64,000 bases of DNA, taken from positions 868,001 through 932,000 of the forward strand of contig CAVZAA010000002.1 in NCBI GenBank assembly GCA_963773105.1, written 5' to 3'. The translations under genes were made by a program, and so were the position numbers. This stretch comes from Trebonia sp963773105 (lineage in GTDB: Bacteria > Actinomycetota > Actinomycetes > Streptosporangiales > Streptosporangiaceae). Position 1 is the stretch's first letter, and every line of letters starts with the position of its first letter. Shown in pieces: positions 1 through 8,023 of the stretch. The notes below the pieces were generated by a model. That model was given only the letters and a program-made list of their open reading frames with translations. It was not told the origin of the DNA and ran no database searches.

Positions 1-1
1 C

Positions 2-304
2 AACCCCGGGATGAGATCGCGCGTTGCGCATCACCTCGATTTCGCCGCGTACGAGACCGATGAGCTGCTCGCGATTGGGCAGCTGATCCTGGACCGGTCG
101 TCCTACTACTTGTCGGACGAGGCGACGACGGCGTTCCGCCACTACCTGTCGCTGCAGATGACGGATCAGCATTTCGCCAACGCCCGCAGCGTCCGCAACG
201 CGCTTGAGGAGGCCCGGCTCCGGCACGCGCATCGCCTCTCGGCCGAACCACAGCGACCGTGGAGTAAGGACGACCTGATGCGCATTGAGGCGTCGGACAT
301 CTGA
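2..304 (+). CDS. AAA+ ATPase (CbxX/SpoVK/EccA type), C-terminal lid fragment
   Basis: The reading frame is open from the window edge, so the real start and the Walker motifs lie upstream. What remains (about 100 residues, beginning NPGMRSR) matches the small helical lid domain of CbxX/CfxQ-SpoVK AAA+ ATPases: the NPG-(L/M)-RSR sensor-2 region, then a helical stretch with F-x-NARSVRN-x-L-E-x-A. In this family the lid closes over ATP and drives hexamer remodelling. Relatives include type VII secretion EccA and the Rubisco activase CbbX; which branch this is cannot be told from the fragment. The next gene starts 115 bases downstream on the same strand. Confidence 0.8.
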   Translation, partial: NPGMRSRVAHHLDFAAYETDELLAIGQLILDRSSYYLSDEATTAFRHYLSLQMTDQHFANARSVRNALEEARLRHAHRLSAEPQRPWSKDDLMRIEASDI

Positions 305-419
305 CGACCTGCATGAAGACGAAGTAGGCACCCAGCCTGGCCGGCCGCTCGTCGCGGCCCGGGGCCTGCCGCCTCCTAGGGGGATAACGTGTTGCCGGTT
401 GGTCGCGCCGCCTGAGAGC

Positions 420-1595
420 ATGGCCGGCGTGACGGCAGGAGCCCGCGTTCCGGTGCTGTTGATATGCGGCCCGGCTGGCGTCGGCAAGTCGACGGTGTCG
501 TGGCAGCTGTACAGGGAGCTGGCCCGTTCCGGGGTGCGGGTCGCGTTCGCCGACAGCGACCAGCTGTGCATGTGCTATCCGGCGCTCGCCTGGGATCCTG
601 GCCGCCAGCATATTCGGGCGCAGAACGTCGGTTCGATGATCGCGAATTTCCGCGCGGCCGGCGCCCAGTGCGTCATCGTCAACGGGGTTCTCGGCCCGGC
701 CGGCCTTGAGACCGAGCTGCTGCCGGACGCTCGCGTGACGATCTGCCGGCTGCGCGCCGGTGCCGCTGACGTCGAACGGCGGTTCAGCGCCAGGCACGGG
801 GGCCGGGACGACATAGGCGAGCTGCTCCGGGAGGTCCGAGACGAGATCCGCCTGATGGACGAGAGCAGCTTCGCCGACGCTTGCGTGGACACCACGGGCG
901 TACCCGCGGGCGCTGTCCCCGGCCTGGTCCGCGCTGCGTGCAAGGACTGGCCCGGCTTTACCGGCCGGCTGGAAAAGGCGGCCGGCCGGCTTCCCGTCCC
1001 GCCCGTCCCGCCCCTCCCGCCCGGCCCGGCGGCCGGCGGGCGGGCGGCGCTCATCACCGGGCCGGCCGGGGTGGGAAAGTCCACGATCGGGTTCCGCTTC
1101 TACCTGACGTGCCTCAGCGCCGGGCTCACGGCTGGCTACTTTGACCTCAGCCAGATCGGGTTCCTGAGCCCCTGCCCCGAAGACGACCCGGGCTGCCAGC
1201 GGCTGAAGGCTCGCAACCTGGCGGCGATCTGGCGTAGCTACCGGGCCGCGGGGGCCACTCATCTCGTCGCCACGGGCACGATCGCAAGCCAGGCCGACTT
1301 GCGGCTCTACGCAGGCGAACTGCCGGGAACCGACGTGGCCCTCATCCGCCTGCGGGCGGGCAGCGGCGAGCTGACGCGGCGGATCATGTCGCGCGGCGCG
1401 GGCGGAAGCTGGCCAGAGCCCGGGGACCGCCTGCGCGGCCAGGCGGCCGAATTCCTCGCCCGTGTCGCCGACCAGGCCGTGCGGGCGGCCGAGGCATTTG
1501 ACCGGCCGGGCGCGGTCGTAGTGGGCGTGGACACGACCAGCCGGTCGCCGGACGAGTCGGCCGGCCTGAGCCGCGATGCTCTCGGCTGGCCCTGA
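420..1595 (+). CDS. Protein with two tandem P-loop NTPase/kinase-like domains
   Basis: 391 residues from ATG 420 (frame also open upstream, but that part is Arg/Pro-rich and unlike protein). Two copies of the same Walker A, GPAGVGKST, lie at about residues 17-25 and 214-222. The two halves (about 10-185 and 207-391) share more: an aromatic/Tyr helix after the P-loop, a D-x-x-Q strand end, a conserved R-x-x-N helix followed by (R)AAGA and a strand, and a terminal VDTT motif. This is an internal duplication of a small nucleotide-kinase-like domain, joined by a Pro/Gly-rich linker (about residues 185-205). Phosphoryl acceptor unknown. It may be cotranscribed with the upstream AAA+ gene. Fold call is firm, function is not. 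Confidence 0.75.
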   Translation: MAGVTAGARVPVLLICGPAGVGKSTVSWQLYRELARSGVRVAFADSDQLCMCYPALAWDPGRQHIRAQNVGSMIANFRAAGAQCVIVNGVLGPAGLETELLPDARVTICRLRAGAADVERRFSARHGGRDDIGELLREVRDEIRLMDESSFADACVDTTGVPAGAVPGLVRAACKDWPGFTGRLEKAAGRLPVPPVPPLPPGPAAGGRAALITGPAGVGKSTIGFRFYLTCLSAGLTAGYFDLSQIGFLSPCPEDDPGCQRLKARNLAAIWRSYRAAGATHLVATGTIASQADLRLYAGELPGTDVALIRLRAGSGELTRRIMSRGAGGSWPEPGDRLRGQAAEFLARVADQAVRAAEAFDRPGAVVVGVDTTSRSPDESAGLSRDALGWP

Positions 1596-1676
1596 CTACG
1601 TGCCGCCGAAGACCCGAGGGACGCAACCGCGCCGCTGCGGGAAAGGGCTGCCGAAGCGTGACGGAGGTGCCTGGGT

Positions 1677-2432
1677 TTACGACAGCAGGCCGGTTAGCGT
1701 GTCGCGGACGGTCGCGCCGTCCAATTGACGCGGGATCAACGTGGCCGCGTTTGCCGGGGAACGGCCGAAGACGTGCAACCGGTCGTCGCGGCGGGCGAGG
1801 ATCAGGTCGTTGCTGGATTCTGCGGTCTCGGCCGATCCCTGGGCCGTGTACTTGGTGATGGTGACGAGCGCGGACCGACTGGACGACCCGAGCACGGCGG
1901 CCGCGTCCACCCGCGCGTTCGAATCGGCCAATTCGCCCTTCGGCAGCCAGGCGATGAGGTCGTCGAGGGTCTTGTCGGCCGGGTACAGGCCGAGTTGGTG
2001 GACGCCCAGGGCGTCGATTCGCACAACCAGGAAGATGCGCTCGGGCTGCGGGATCAGGAGCATCCGCCAGGGCTCGCCGGGGGCGGTTCCCGTCGCCCGG
2101 GCGTCGAGGACCACCCGGGCCCGCTGCTGGAAGGCCACGGCGATCCCAAGGTCTCCGCGTACCTGCACCTGCCGTCCGTCGGAGCCGGTCACCAGGAGCT
2201 GACGGGCAGAGAGCGAGCGCACTGCCTCCGCCAGAACCTCATCCGACGGCCGTGCCTCGAGGAAGTCCACGATCGCGTCCACCGCGGTGAGCTCCGCCAG
2301 GGTGTAGGCGCCAAGCAGCACCGGCCCGGTAGCGACCAGATCCACCACGGCGGATACCAGGCCCTTGGGAATGGAGGCCTGACCTGGGCTTGGCTCCGGC
2401 GAGGCCGAACCTGCCGCGGCCGCGTCGCTCAC
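1677..2432 (-). CDS. Conserved hypothetical protein, coupled to upstream gene
   Basis: 251 residues if it starts at GTG 2432, which overlaps the TGA of the upstream gene as GTGA, with a GGAAG-type ribosome site about 10 bases upstream. A longer frame back to 2531 exists but would overlap the neighbour by 100 bases and is Gly-rich. The protein has an acidic Ala/Ser/Pro leader (about 25 residues), then an alpha/beta body with no membrane segment. Alternation of helices with strands such as FLVVRIDALGVHQLGL recalls ESX-associated EspG-like proteins, but I see no diagnostic motif, so that is only a thought prompted by the nearby EccA-like ATPase. Convergent with the tandem P-loop gene. Confidence 0.6.
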   Translation of the reverse strand: MSDAAAAGSASPEPSPGQASIPKGLVSAVVDLVATGPVLLGAYTLAELTAVDAIVDFLEARPSDEVLAEAVRSLSARQLLVTGSDGRQVQVRGDLGIAVAFQQRARVVLDARATGTAPGEPWRMLLIPQPERIFLVVRIDALGVHQLGLYPADKTLDDLIAWLPKGELADSNARVDAAAVLGSSSRSALVTITKYTAQGSAETAESSNDLILARRDDRLHVFGRSPANAATLIPRQLDGATVRDTLTGLLS

Positions 2433-3310
2433 GTCAGCCCCGCTTCCACCCACAAGTTGGCCGTTGGCGGCTCGGTGCGAGCCTGGCCCAGGACCGTGGC
2501 CGCCACCTGAGACGCGGTTTCCGTTACCCATACGTCAGAGTTGCCGAAGAGGCCCCGTCCCGATCGCCCGGACAGTATCTGGCCCAGCTCGCCCACCGGC
2601 TCCGGTCGGTCCGGTGGCGGGAAGCTGGACGCGAGGTCCGCCGAGGCGGCGGTCGTGTCGTCCTCCTCCTCGATCCGGTGCAGGGCCGAGGTCAGCGACG
2701 CCTCGACCTCCGGCGTCAGCGGCGTGGGCACGGCCAGATCGGGCGACAGGTACATCGGATGTCGCTCGGTCATCCGCGACAGGCCCCACGGACCGACGTT
2801 GCTGCGGGTGATCCGGTAGGTGACGTAGTCCACCAGGTGCCGGAGGTCGTCCAGGCTGGGCAGCTTGCCCTTGCCGAACGCGGCCGGGGTTTTCTCCAGC
2901 TGTACCCAGGTACCCTGGGCGGTCCGGCCGTGGAGCTTCTCTCTGACCACCGGCCCGCGCATCCCGAAGTCCGGGTACCGCTTCTTGTCGATATCGCGGT
3001 GGTGACTGGATATCCGCGCGTGACTGGCCTTCGCGAAGCGCCACTTCTCGTACAACTGGGGGTCGTCGACCAGCACGTGACCGCCGCGCAGCAGGTCACG
3101 CAGCTGCGGCACCTGCAGGCCGTGCTCCTCCAGGTCGACGACGATCGCAGCCTCCTCGGGGCTGAGCTGCGCGGCGGCCGCCTGCAGTCCCTTGCGGTAG
3201 CTCCCGGCGCGAGCGGTGATGTCGATGAGCAGTCGAACCCGGGTCCGCACCGTCGCGGTCTGCTCCGGGCTGAGCGGGGAGGAGGTCGAATCGCCCAACT
3301 GAGTCGCCAT
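2429..3310 (-). CDS. Conserved hypothetical protein, first of a two-gene operon
   Basis: 293 residues from ATG 3310, preceded by GAGGTGG. The first 140 residues are well ordered: a helical head, a helix-turn segment around LSPEEAAIV, then a charged block rich in Lys/Arg/His (YEKWRFAKASHAR, HHRDIDKKRYPDFG). The C-terminal third is acidic and low-complexity (EEEDDTT). No signal peptide, transmembrane segment or enzyme motif is visible. The His/Lys-rich block could bind nucleic acid or phosphate, but this is inference. It ends in a GTGA overlap with the next gene, so the two products are probably made in fixed ratio and may interact. Confidence 0.6.
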   Translation of the reverse strand: MATQLGDSTSSPLSPEQTATVRTRVRLLIDITARAGSYRKGLQAAAAQLSPEEAAIVVDLEEHGLQVPQLRDLLRGGHVLVDDPQLYEKWRFAKASHARISSHHRDIDKKRYPDFGMRGPVVREKLHGRTAQGTWVQLEKTPAAFGKGKLPSLDDLRHLVDYVTYRITRSNVGPWGLSRMTERHPMYLSPDLAVPTPLTPEVEASLTSALHRIEEEDDTTAASADLASSFPPPDRPEPVGELGQILSGRSGRGLFGNSDVWVTETASQVAATVLGQARTEPPTANLWVEAGLT

Positions 3311-3401
3311 GCCACCTCGATATCCGCCGAGGCGCCGGCGCAAATCACCCCGGCCGGGTGAAGCCTGGCCGGGGCGATCCGCGGCGTGGTCAGCAGACGT
3401 G

Positions 3402-3968
3402 TTACCGCTCGGCCTTTTCATAGCGAAGCAGGGCGCCCGCGCCGCTTTGCTCGGCCGACAGCAGGCGCAGATCGCCGACCGGAGGCTGACCGGTGAACAG
3501 GCGGCCGCCGTGACCGAGCACGGTCGGGAAGATCAGCAGCCGGTACTCGTCGACGAGATCGCTGTCCATCAGCGTGTGCACCACGCTGGTGCTCCCGATG
3601 ACGATGACGTCGCGTTCGCGCCGCAGCTCCTGAACCTCGCTGGTCAGCTCGCCCTCGATCAGGGCCGAGTTGTTCCAGGCGCTGAGGTCGTTGAGGGTCC
3701 TGGACGCTACCCACTTGGGAGCCGTGTTCAGCTGGGTCGAGAACGCATCGGACCGCCCCGGCCAGATCTTCGAGAACAGCTGCCAGGTATGGCGGCCGAA
3801 CAGCAGCGCGCCGGTGTCGAGGCGAGAGCCCAGCTTGAACTTGTCCCCGGCCACCGCTTCTGGGCCGAACCGGAAGGCCCAGCCGCCGCCCGGCAACCCG
3901 GCCGACCCGTCAGGGTCCTCGATGACGCCGTCGAGGGTGATGAACTGGATGACGATGATGCGATTCAT
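3402..3968 (-). CDS. Dihydrofolate reductase family protein (RibD C-terminal-like)
   Basis: 188 residues from ATG 3968, chosen because AGGAGG sits just upstream. It begins with the family's N-terminal strand (MNRIIVIQFITLDGV), then the LLFGRHTW motif, VIGSTSVVHTLM and the closing (D)EYRLLIFPTVLGHGGRLF, which define the YyaP/RibD-C group of NADPH-binding reductases with the DHFR fold. Members act on unknown pterin- or flavin-like substrates and are not the essential folA. It is divergent from the ECF sigma factor at 4120, an arrangement often seen with SigJ-like sigma factors, so joint regulation is possible. Confidence 0.85.
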   Translation of the reverse strand: MNRIIVIQFITLDGVIEDPDGSAGLPGGGWAFRFGPEAVAGDKFKLGSRLDTGALLFGRHTWQLFSKIWPGRSDAFSTQLNTAPKWVASRTLNDLSAWNNSALIEGELTSEVQELRRERDVIVIGSTSVVHTLMDSDLVDEYRLLIFPTVLGHGGRLFTGQPPVGDLRLLSAEQSGAGALLRYEKAER

Positions 3969-4119
3969 GGTGGTCCTCCTAGGCTCCGGGGCCAACGCGG
4001 CCCCTGTCGCCGCGCGGTCGGATGTACATACCGCGGGCAGGCACTCAACTCATCGGCCCCGAGGAGATACCGTCGAACCGTCGCCAGGCGGCAGGCCGAA
4101 CGGATTCCGGGGGGCGAGC

Positions 4120-5105
4120 GTGCACATCACAGTCGACGCGGACTTCGACGCCGCCGCCGCCGCCCCTTCCGGCACGAACTGGTGGTCCACTGCTACCGGA
4201 TGCTCGGCTCGGTCGACGACGCCGAGGACGTTGCGCAGGAGACGCTGATCCGGGCGTGGAAGGCCCGCGACCGCTACGACGAGGAACGCGCCTCGCTACG
4301 GACCTGGCTCTACCGGATCGCTACGAACGCGTGCCTGACCGCGCTCGAGAGCCGGCCCCGGCGGCCGTTGCCGTCGGGCCTGGGCGCGGCCAGCGACGAC
4401 CCGAACACCCCGCTGGTGCCAGACTTCGCCGTTCCCTGGCTGCAGCCGCTGCCGGACAGCTACCTGCGCCGCGATCACGCGGATCCGCTGGCGCGCGTCG
4501 CCGAGCGCGACGGCGTGCGGCTGGCGCTGGTCGCGGCCATGCAGTTCCTCCCGCCCCGGCAGCGGGCGGTGCTCGTGCTCAGGGACGTACTCCAGTTCAG
4601 CGCGGCGGAGGTCGCGGGGCAGTTGGAGACGTCGACGGCGGCGGTCAACAGCGCCCTGCAGCGGGCGCGGGCCGCGATCGCGGCGGCCGCGCCGCGGCAG
4701 AGCGAGCTGCGCAAGCCCGACGACCGGGCCGTGCGGGAGACGATCGAGCGCTACATCCGCGCGTTCGAATCGGCTGACGTGGACGCCCTGGTCACGCTGC
4801 TCACCGGGGACGCGATCCTGGAGATGCCGCCGGTCCCGCTCTGGTACGCCGGCCGGGTCAACTACGGCCGCTTCATCGCCCGCGTGTTCGCCATGCGCGG
4901 CGGCGGGTGGCGGATGATCCCGGCCCAGGCGAACGGCCAGCCCGCGCTGGCGGCCTACTGCCCCGACGACGCGGGCGTCCTGCGGTTGCACACGCTGCAG
5001 GTGCTGACCGTGACCAGCCGGGGGATCGAGCACAACGTGGTGTTCCAGGACCCTCGCGTGTTCGAGACCTTCCGACTCCCGAAGGTCCTGGAACCAGGCC
5101 GCTGA
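4120..5105 (+). pseudogene. ECF sigma factor with SnoaL-like C-terminal domain, frameshifted
   Basis: Sigma-70 region 2 (HELVVHCYRMLGSVDDAEDVAQETLIRAW), region 4 (LPPRQRAVLVLRDVLQFSAAEVA) and a SnoaL-like tail (ETIERYIRAFESADVDALVTLL) mark the large SigJ/TIGR02960 type of ECF factor, which has no classical anti-sigma factor and is controlled by its tail. The natural start is GTG 4120 after GGGGGG (VHITVDADFDAAAA), but that frame passes into the sigma frame only if one base is gained or lost within the GCC run at about 4148-4166. In the sigma frame there is only Arg-rich nonsense upstream. Either a real break in a slippery repeat or a sequencing error. The rest (about 310 codons) is intact. 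Confidence 0.8.
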
Positions 5106-5123
5106 CCCGACAGAACGGGGTAA

Positions 5124-5903
5124 TCAAGCCGGGCCTGCGCTCCCGGCGGCCGCCCGCACCGCGTCCGAGCAGAAGTCGCGGGCTCTGTGCACAAGATCGG
5201 TCAGCACGGCCGGGTCCCGGCCCGCGGCGGCGATGAATTCATCCACCGGACGCAGGCCCGCCCGGGCGACCAGCGTCTTCTCGTTGGTGATCCACTGGCC
5301 GCGTGCGGCCAGCACCGCGTGGGCCGACTGTGAGGTCGCCTGGGCGACGAGCCCGACGCACTGGGTGAGCCGACCGTACGGAGCGTGGTTCGCGCGAGCG
5401 TAGCCGAGCGTACGCTCGGCCCTCTCCCACCAGGCGCGCGGTGCCCGTTCGCGCAGCGCCGCCGGGTACTGCGGCGTGGGCAACTCGCCGTGCAGAACGC
5501 GCTTGACCGCCAGCTCCGCCAGCACGAGATAGGAGGCAATGCCCGCGAGGTGAAACAGCAGCGGCTCGATGTCGAACCGGCCCTCCCGCGACGCCGCGAT
5601 CTCCCGCTCAACGACGTCCAGGTCGCGATAGTGAACGTCGGTCTTGCGGCCGTCGACCTCCAGCCACGCCCCGCCGTTGAACACGCCCTCGCTCCAGCCT
5701 CCGACCTCGAAAACCTCGCCCGGCCAGCCGATGTCCCGCAACGTCTGCGGATCGAAGCGCCCGCGGTAGTAGATCGAGAAGTCCCAGTCGCTGTCCGGCC
5801 GCTGCGTCCCCTCGGCCCGTGACCCGCCGAGGGTGACCGCCTCCACCCCGGGCAGCCCAGCCAGACGGCCGACGACGTAAAGCGGGAATGAGTCATCGTC
5901 CAC
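5124..5903 (-). CDS. Nucleotidyltransferase domain protein (Pol-beta superfamily)
   Basis: Start taken at GTG 5903 (259 residues); the frame continues upstream to 6059 but enters the flank of the TnpB element and becomes Arg/Pro-rich. The catalytic signature is LGGSRAEGTQRPDSDWDFSI: the GGS motif plus the two Mg-binding Asp residues of the DxD pair. A third acidic residue probably lies in KTDVHYRDLD. The helical C-terminal half resembles kanamycin- or minimal-nucleotidyltransferase substrate domains. The substrate is unknown; transfer of AMP or GMP to a small molecule or protein is the family activity. The insertion of the neighbouring element close to its 5' end may have altered its promoter. 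Confidence 0.75.
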   Translation of the reverse strand: MDDDSFPLYVVGRLAGLPGVEAVTLGGSRAEGTQRPDSDWDFSIYYRGRFDPQTLRDIGWPGEVFEVGGWSEGVFNGGAWLEVDGRKTDVHYRDLDVVEREIAASREGRFDIEPLLFHLAGIASYLVLAELAVKRVLHGELPTPQYPAALRERAPRAWWERAERTLGYARANHAPYGRLTQCVGLVAQATSQSAHAVLAARGQWITNEKTLVARAGLRPVDEFIAAAGRDPAVLTDLVHRARDFCSDAVRAAAGSAGPA

Positions 5904-7699
5904 AACCGGGAAGCTAGTGGTCGCGCCTGTTAATTCCTCGGGCGTGGCGGGTCGGGCTAGGCCGTAGTGTCGCGGAGGTAGAGGCCGCAGGCGCAGTCGA
6001 GGGCTTCTTGCGGGGGGCCCGGCGAGCCGCTTGGAGAGCTGACTTCTCGTACTCGTCATGGCTGGCCGGCCGGCGCGACCCCTTCGCCCCGCGTCCGCCA
6101 GCCGGGTGACTGACGGCGCTTGGTTGCGGCTGGTTCCGGTTTCGCGGCCCGGTTTTGTCGGTGGGGGGTGGTTTCATGGGCTCATGCCTCGAAAACGTGA
6201 GCGGGATGCGCCGCCGGTGGTGCACCGCACCGCCCGGTGCGGGCTGCGCGTGACCCGCGCCCAGCGGAACCGGCTGTTCGGGCTGCTGCGGTCCGCGGGC
6301 GACGTGTGGTGCGCCGTGCTGGAGCTGAACCAGTGGCGGCGCCGCCGCCATGACGCCCCGCTGGCGGGCTACCAGGACCTGTGCCGCGAACTGGCGGTAT
6401 CCGGGCCGGGCACCTTCGGCGAGCTCGACACCACCGGGGCGAGATCTGTGCTGCGCCGCTACTCCGACGCCTGGTTCGCCGCCGCCGCAAAGCGCAAGGC
6501 GGGAGACGCCTCGGCGCGGTTCCCCCGGCGCGGGCGCGGCCTGGTCCCCGTCCGCTGGCACGCGGGCACGTTCGCCCTCGACGGCCGGATGCTGCGCCTC
6601 CCGGCCGCCCGCGGGCGCCCGCCACTGCTGGTCCGCCTCGACCGGGACATCCCCTACCCGGCCAGCCAGGTCCGGTCGGTGACCCTCGGGTTCGACGCCG
6701 GGCGCCTGTACCTGGACGTGACCGCCGAGGTCCCCGTGACGGCCTACCCGGACGGAACCGGGCCCGACCCCGCCCGGGTCGCGGGCGTGGACCTGGGCAT
6801 CATCCACCCCTACGCCGCCGCCGGACCCGGGGGTCAGCGGCTGCTGGTCTCCGGGCGGGCCATCCGGGCCGAGTGCCGGCAGCACCTGCGCGACCGCAAG
6901 GGCCGCACCCGCGCCGCCGCCCGCCGCGCCCCCAAGCCGGGGCAGCGCGGGTCGCGCCGCTGGCGCCGGCACAAGCGCCGGCAGCGGGACGCCGAGGCCC
7001 GGCACCGGCGGCGGGTCCGGCAGGCCCAGCACGAGGCCGCCAAGACCGTGGTCAGCTGGGCGGTGGACCGCCGGGTGGGGACGCTGGCGGTCGGCGACCC
7101 GCGCGGCGTCCTGAACCTGTCGGCGGGCCGGCGGCATAACCAGCGGACCCGGGACTGGCGGGTCGGCCACCTCATCCGCGCCCTGAAAGACAAGGCCGAG
7201 GCCGCCGGGATCGCCGTCAACCTCGTCGACGAGCGGGGGACGTCCTCCACCTGCCCGTCCTGTTCCCGGCGGGCGCCCAGGCCCGCCGGCCGGGATTTCC
7301 GCTGCCCGCACTGCGGGCACGCGGGGCACCGCGACCTGATCGCGGCCGCCAACATCGCCGCCCGCAACGGCGGCGGAACCACCATCCCCCCGCCACAGGA
7401 GAGCGCGGGGATCACGCACCGCCGAGCCGGGACGCACCTGCCAGGTGTGCACCCGGCACGACGTGACCCCCGGCGACGGCCCCCATCACGGCCACCCGCC
7501 CACGGTCCCCTGGCCGGCACCGGCCCGCCCCCAACGGCAACCACCGAACGGGGAGTCGCTCGCCACACCGCGAGGAGCCCGCAAGCCGCCGGCTAACCCC
7601 GACGAACTTACAGGCAGGTGCACTAGCAAGCCAACGCTCGTCCTGCGAGCGAGGCGCATCCGGGAGTTCCGAGACTTCGCCGACGGGTAGGTTGCGGGC
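5904..7699 (+). mobile_element. Solitary IS605/IS1341-type element carrying only tnpB (borders approximate)
   Basis: The stretch between the nucleotidyltransferase start and the dehydratase start holds one transposon gene, tnpB, and no tnpA. The left 280 bases (5904-6183) carry no gene; on the minus strand they contain a short C-terminus-like stretch (EALDCACGLYLRD, then stop) that may be a cut host gene. In IS605-family elements the right end overlaps the 3' end of tnpB and encodes the guide (omega/re) RNA, which would place it at about 7400-7650 here; I cannot define the guide boundary by eye. Exact ends need comparison with an empty site. Confidence 0.45.
6184..7596 (+). CDS. tnpB: TnpB RNA-guided endonuclease (OrfB family) with altered RuvC-II
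   Basis: 470 residues from ATG 6184. Visible parts: N-terminal wedge/REC region; RuvC-I at GVDLGIIHPYA; a basic helix block (RRWRRHKRRQRD); the RuvC-II position, which reads LAVGDPRGV where canonical TnpB has a catalytic Glu (typically EDL); then VDERGTSSTCPSC with the CxxC...CxxC zinc ribbon; and RuvC-III in GHRDLIAAANIAAR. Loss of the RuvC-II Glu together with a Glu in VDERGTSS fits the reported TnpB lineages with a rearranged catalytic site; a nuclease-dead derivative is the alternative. A Pro/Arg-rich tail (about residues 410-470) probably reflects the overlapping guide RNA. Frequent in actinomycetes. Confidence 0.85.
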   Translation: MPRKRERDAPPVVHRTARCGLRVTRAQRNRLFGLLRSAGDVWCAVLELNQWRRRRHDAPLAGYQDLCRELAVSGPGTFGELDTTGARSVLRRYSDAWFAAAAKRKAGDASARFPRRGRGLVPVRWHAGTFALDGRMLRLPAARGRPPLLVRLDRDIPYPASQVRSVTLGFDAGRLYLDVTAEVPVTAYPDGTGPDPARVAGVDLGIIHPYAAAGPGGQRLLVSGRAIRAECRQHLRDRKGRTRAAARRAPKPGQRGSRRWRRHKRRQRDAEARHRRRVRQAQHEAAKTVVSWAVDRRVGTLAVGDPRGVLNLSAGRRHNQRTRDWRVGHLIRALKDKAEAAGIAVNLVDERGTSSTCPSCSRRAPRPAGRDFRCPHCGHAGHRDLIAAANIAARNGGGTTIPPPQESAGITHRRAGTHLPGVHPARRDPRRRPPSRPPAHGPLAGTGPPPTATTERGVARHTARSPQAAG

Positions 7700-8023
7700 A
7701 TGACCGAACGGATCAGTCCCCAGGAGTTCCAGGAGGCCGGCGGCGTCGATGACTGGCGGGTGGTGTCAGGCGTCGCCTGCGCCTACTTCGGCACCGGGTC
7801 GTTCCGGGCCGGGGTCGCGCTGGTCGACGCGATCGGCCAGCTGGCCGACGCTGCCAATCACCATCCCGACGTTGATCTGCGGTACCCGAGCGTCGTCGTG
7901 CGGCTGGTGACGCACGACGTCGGCGGGCTGAGCTCCCGCGACCTCGAGCTCGCCCGGCAGATCTCGGCCGCCGCGCGCGACCTCGGCGTGACGGCCGACC
8001 CGGGCAAGCTGCCGGCCGAGTAA
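7700..8023 (+). CDS. 4a-hydroxytetrahydrobiopterin dehydratase (pterin-4a-carbinolamine dehydratase)
   Basis: 107 residues, the usual length. The family signature is plain: AANHHPDVDLRYPSVVVRLVTHDVGGLSSRDLELA, with the two active-site His of the NHHPD motif. The enzyme dehydrates 4a-carbinolamine pterin after aromatic amino-acid hydroxylation; in bacteria without such hydroxylases, members serve other pterin roles. It faces the quinone oxidoreductase gene, whose frame runs on antisense through most of this gene. An AAGACC...GGTCTT hairpin overlaps its stop. Confidence 0.9.
   Translation: MTERISPQEFQEAGGVDDWRVVSGVACAYFGTGSFRAGVALVDAIGQLADAANHHPDVDLRYPSVVVRLVTHDVGGLSSRDLELARQISAAARDLGVTADPGKLPAE

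Noticed and set aside
3309..4119. Upstream extension of the sigma-factor frame to 3309
   Set aside because: Antisense to the DHFR-family gene and of shadow composition; the sigma factor's natural N-terminus is in another frame.
5914..7452. Long open minus-strand frame (512 codons) opposite tnpB
   Set aside because: Arg/Pro/Gly/Val-rich shadow of a high-GC gene; no domain, and tnpB on the other strand is unambiguous.
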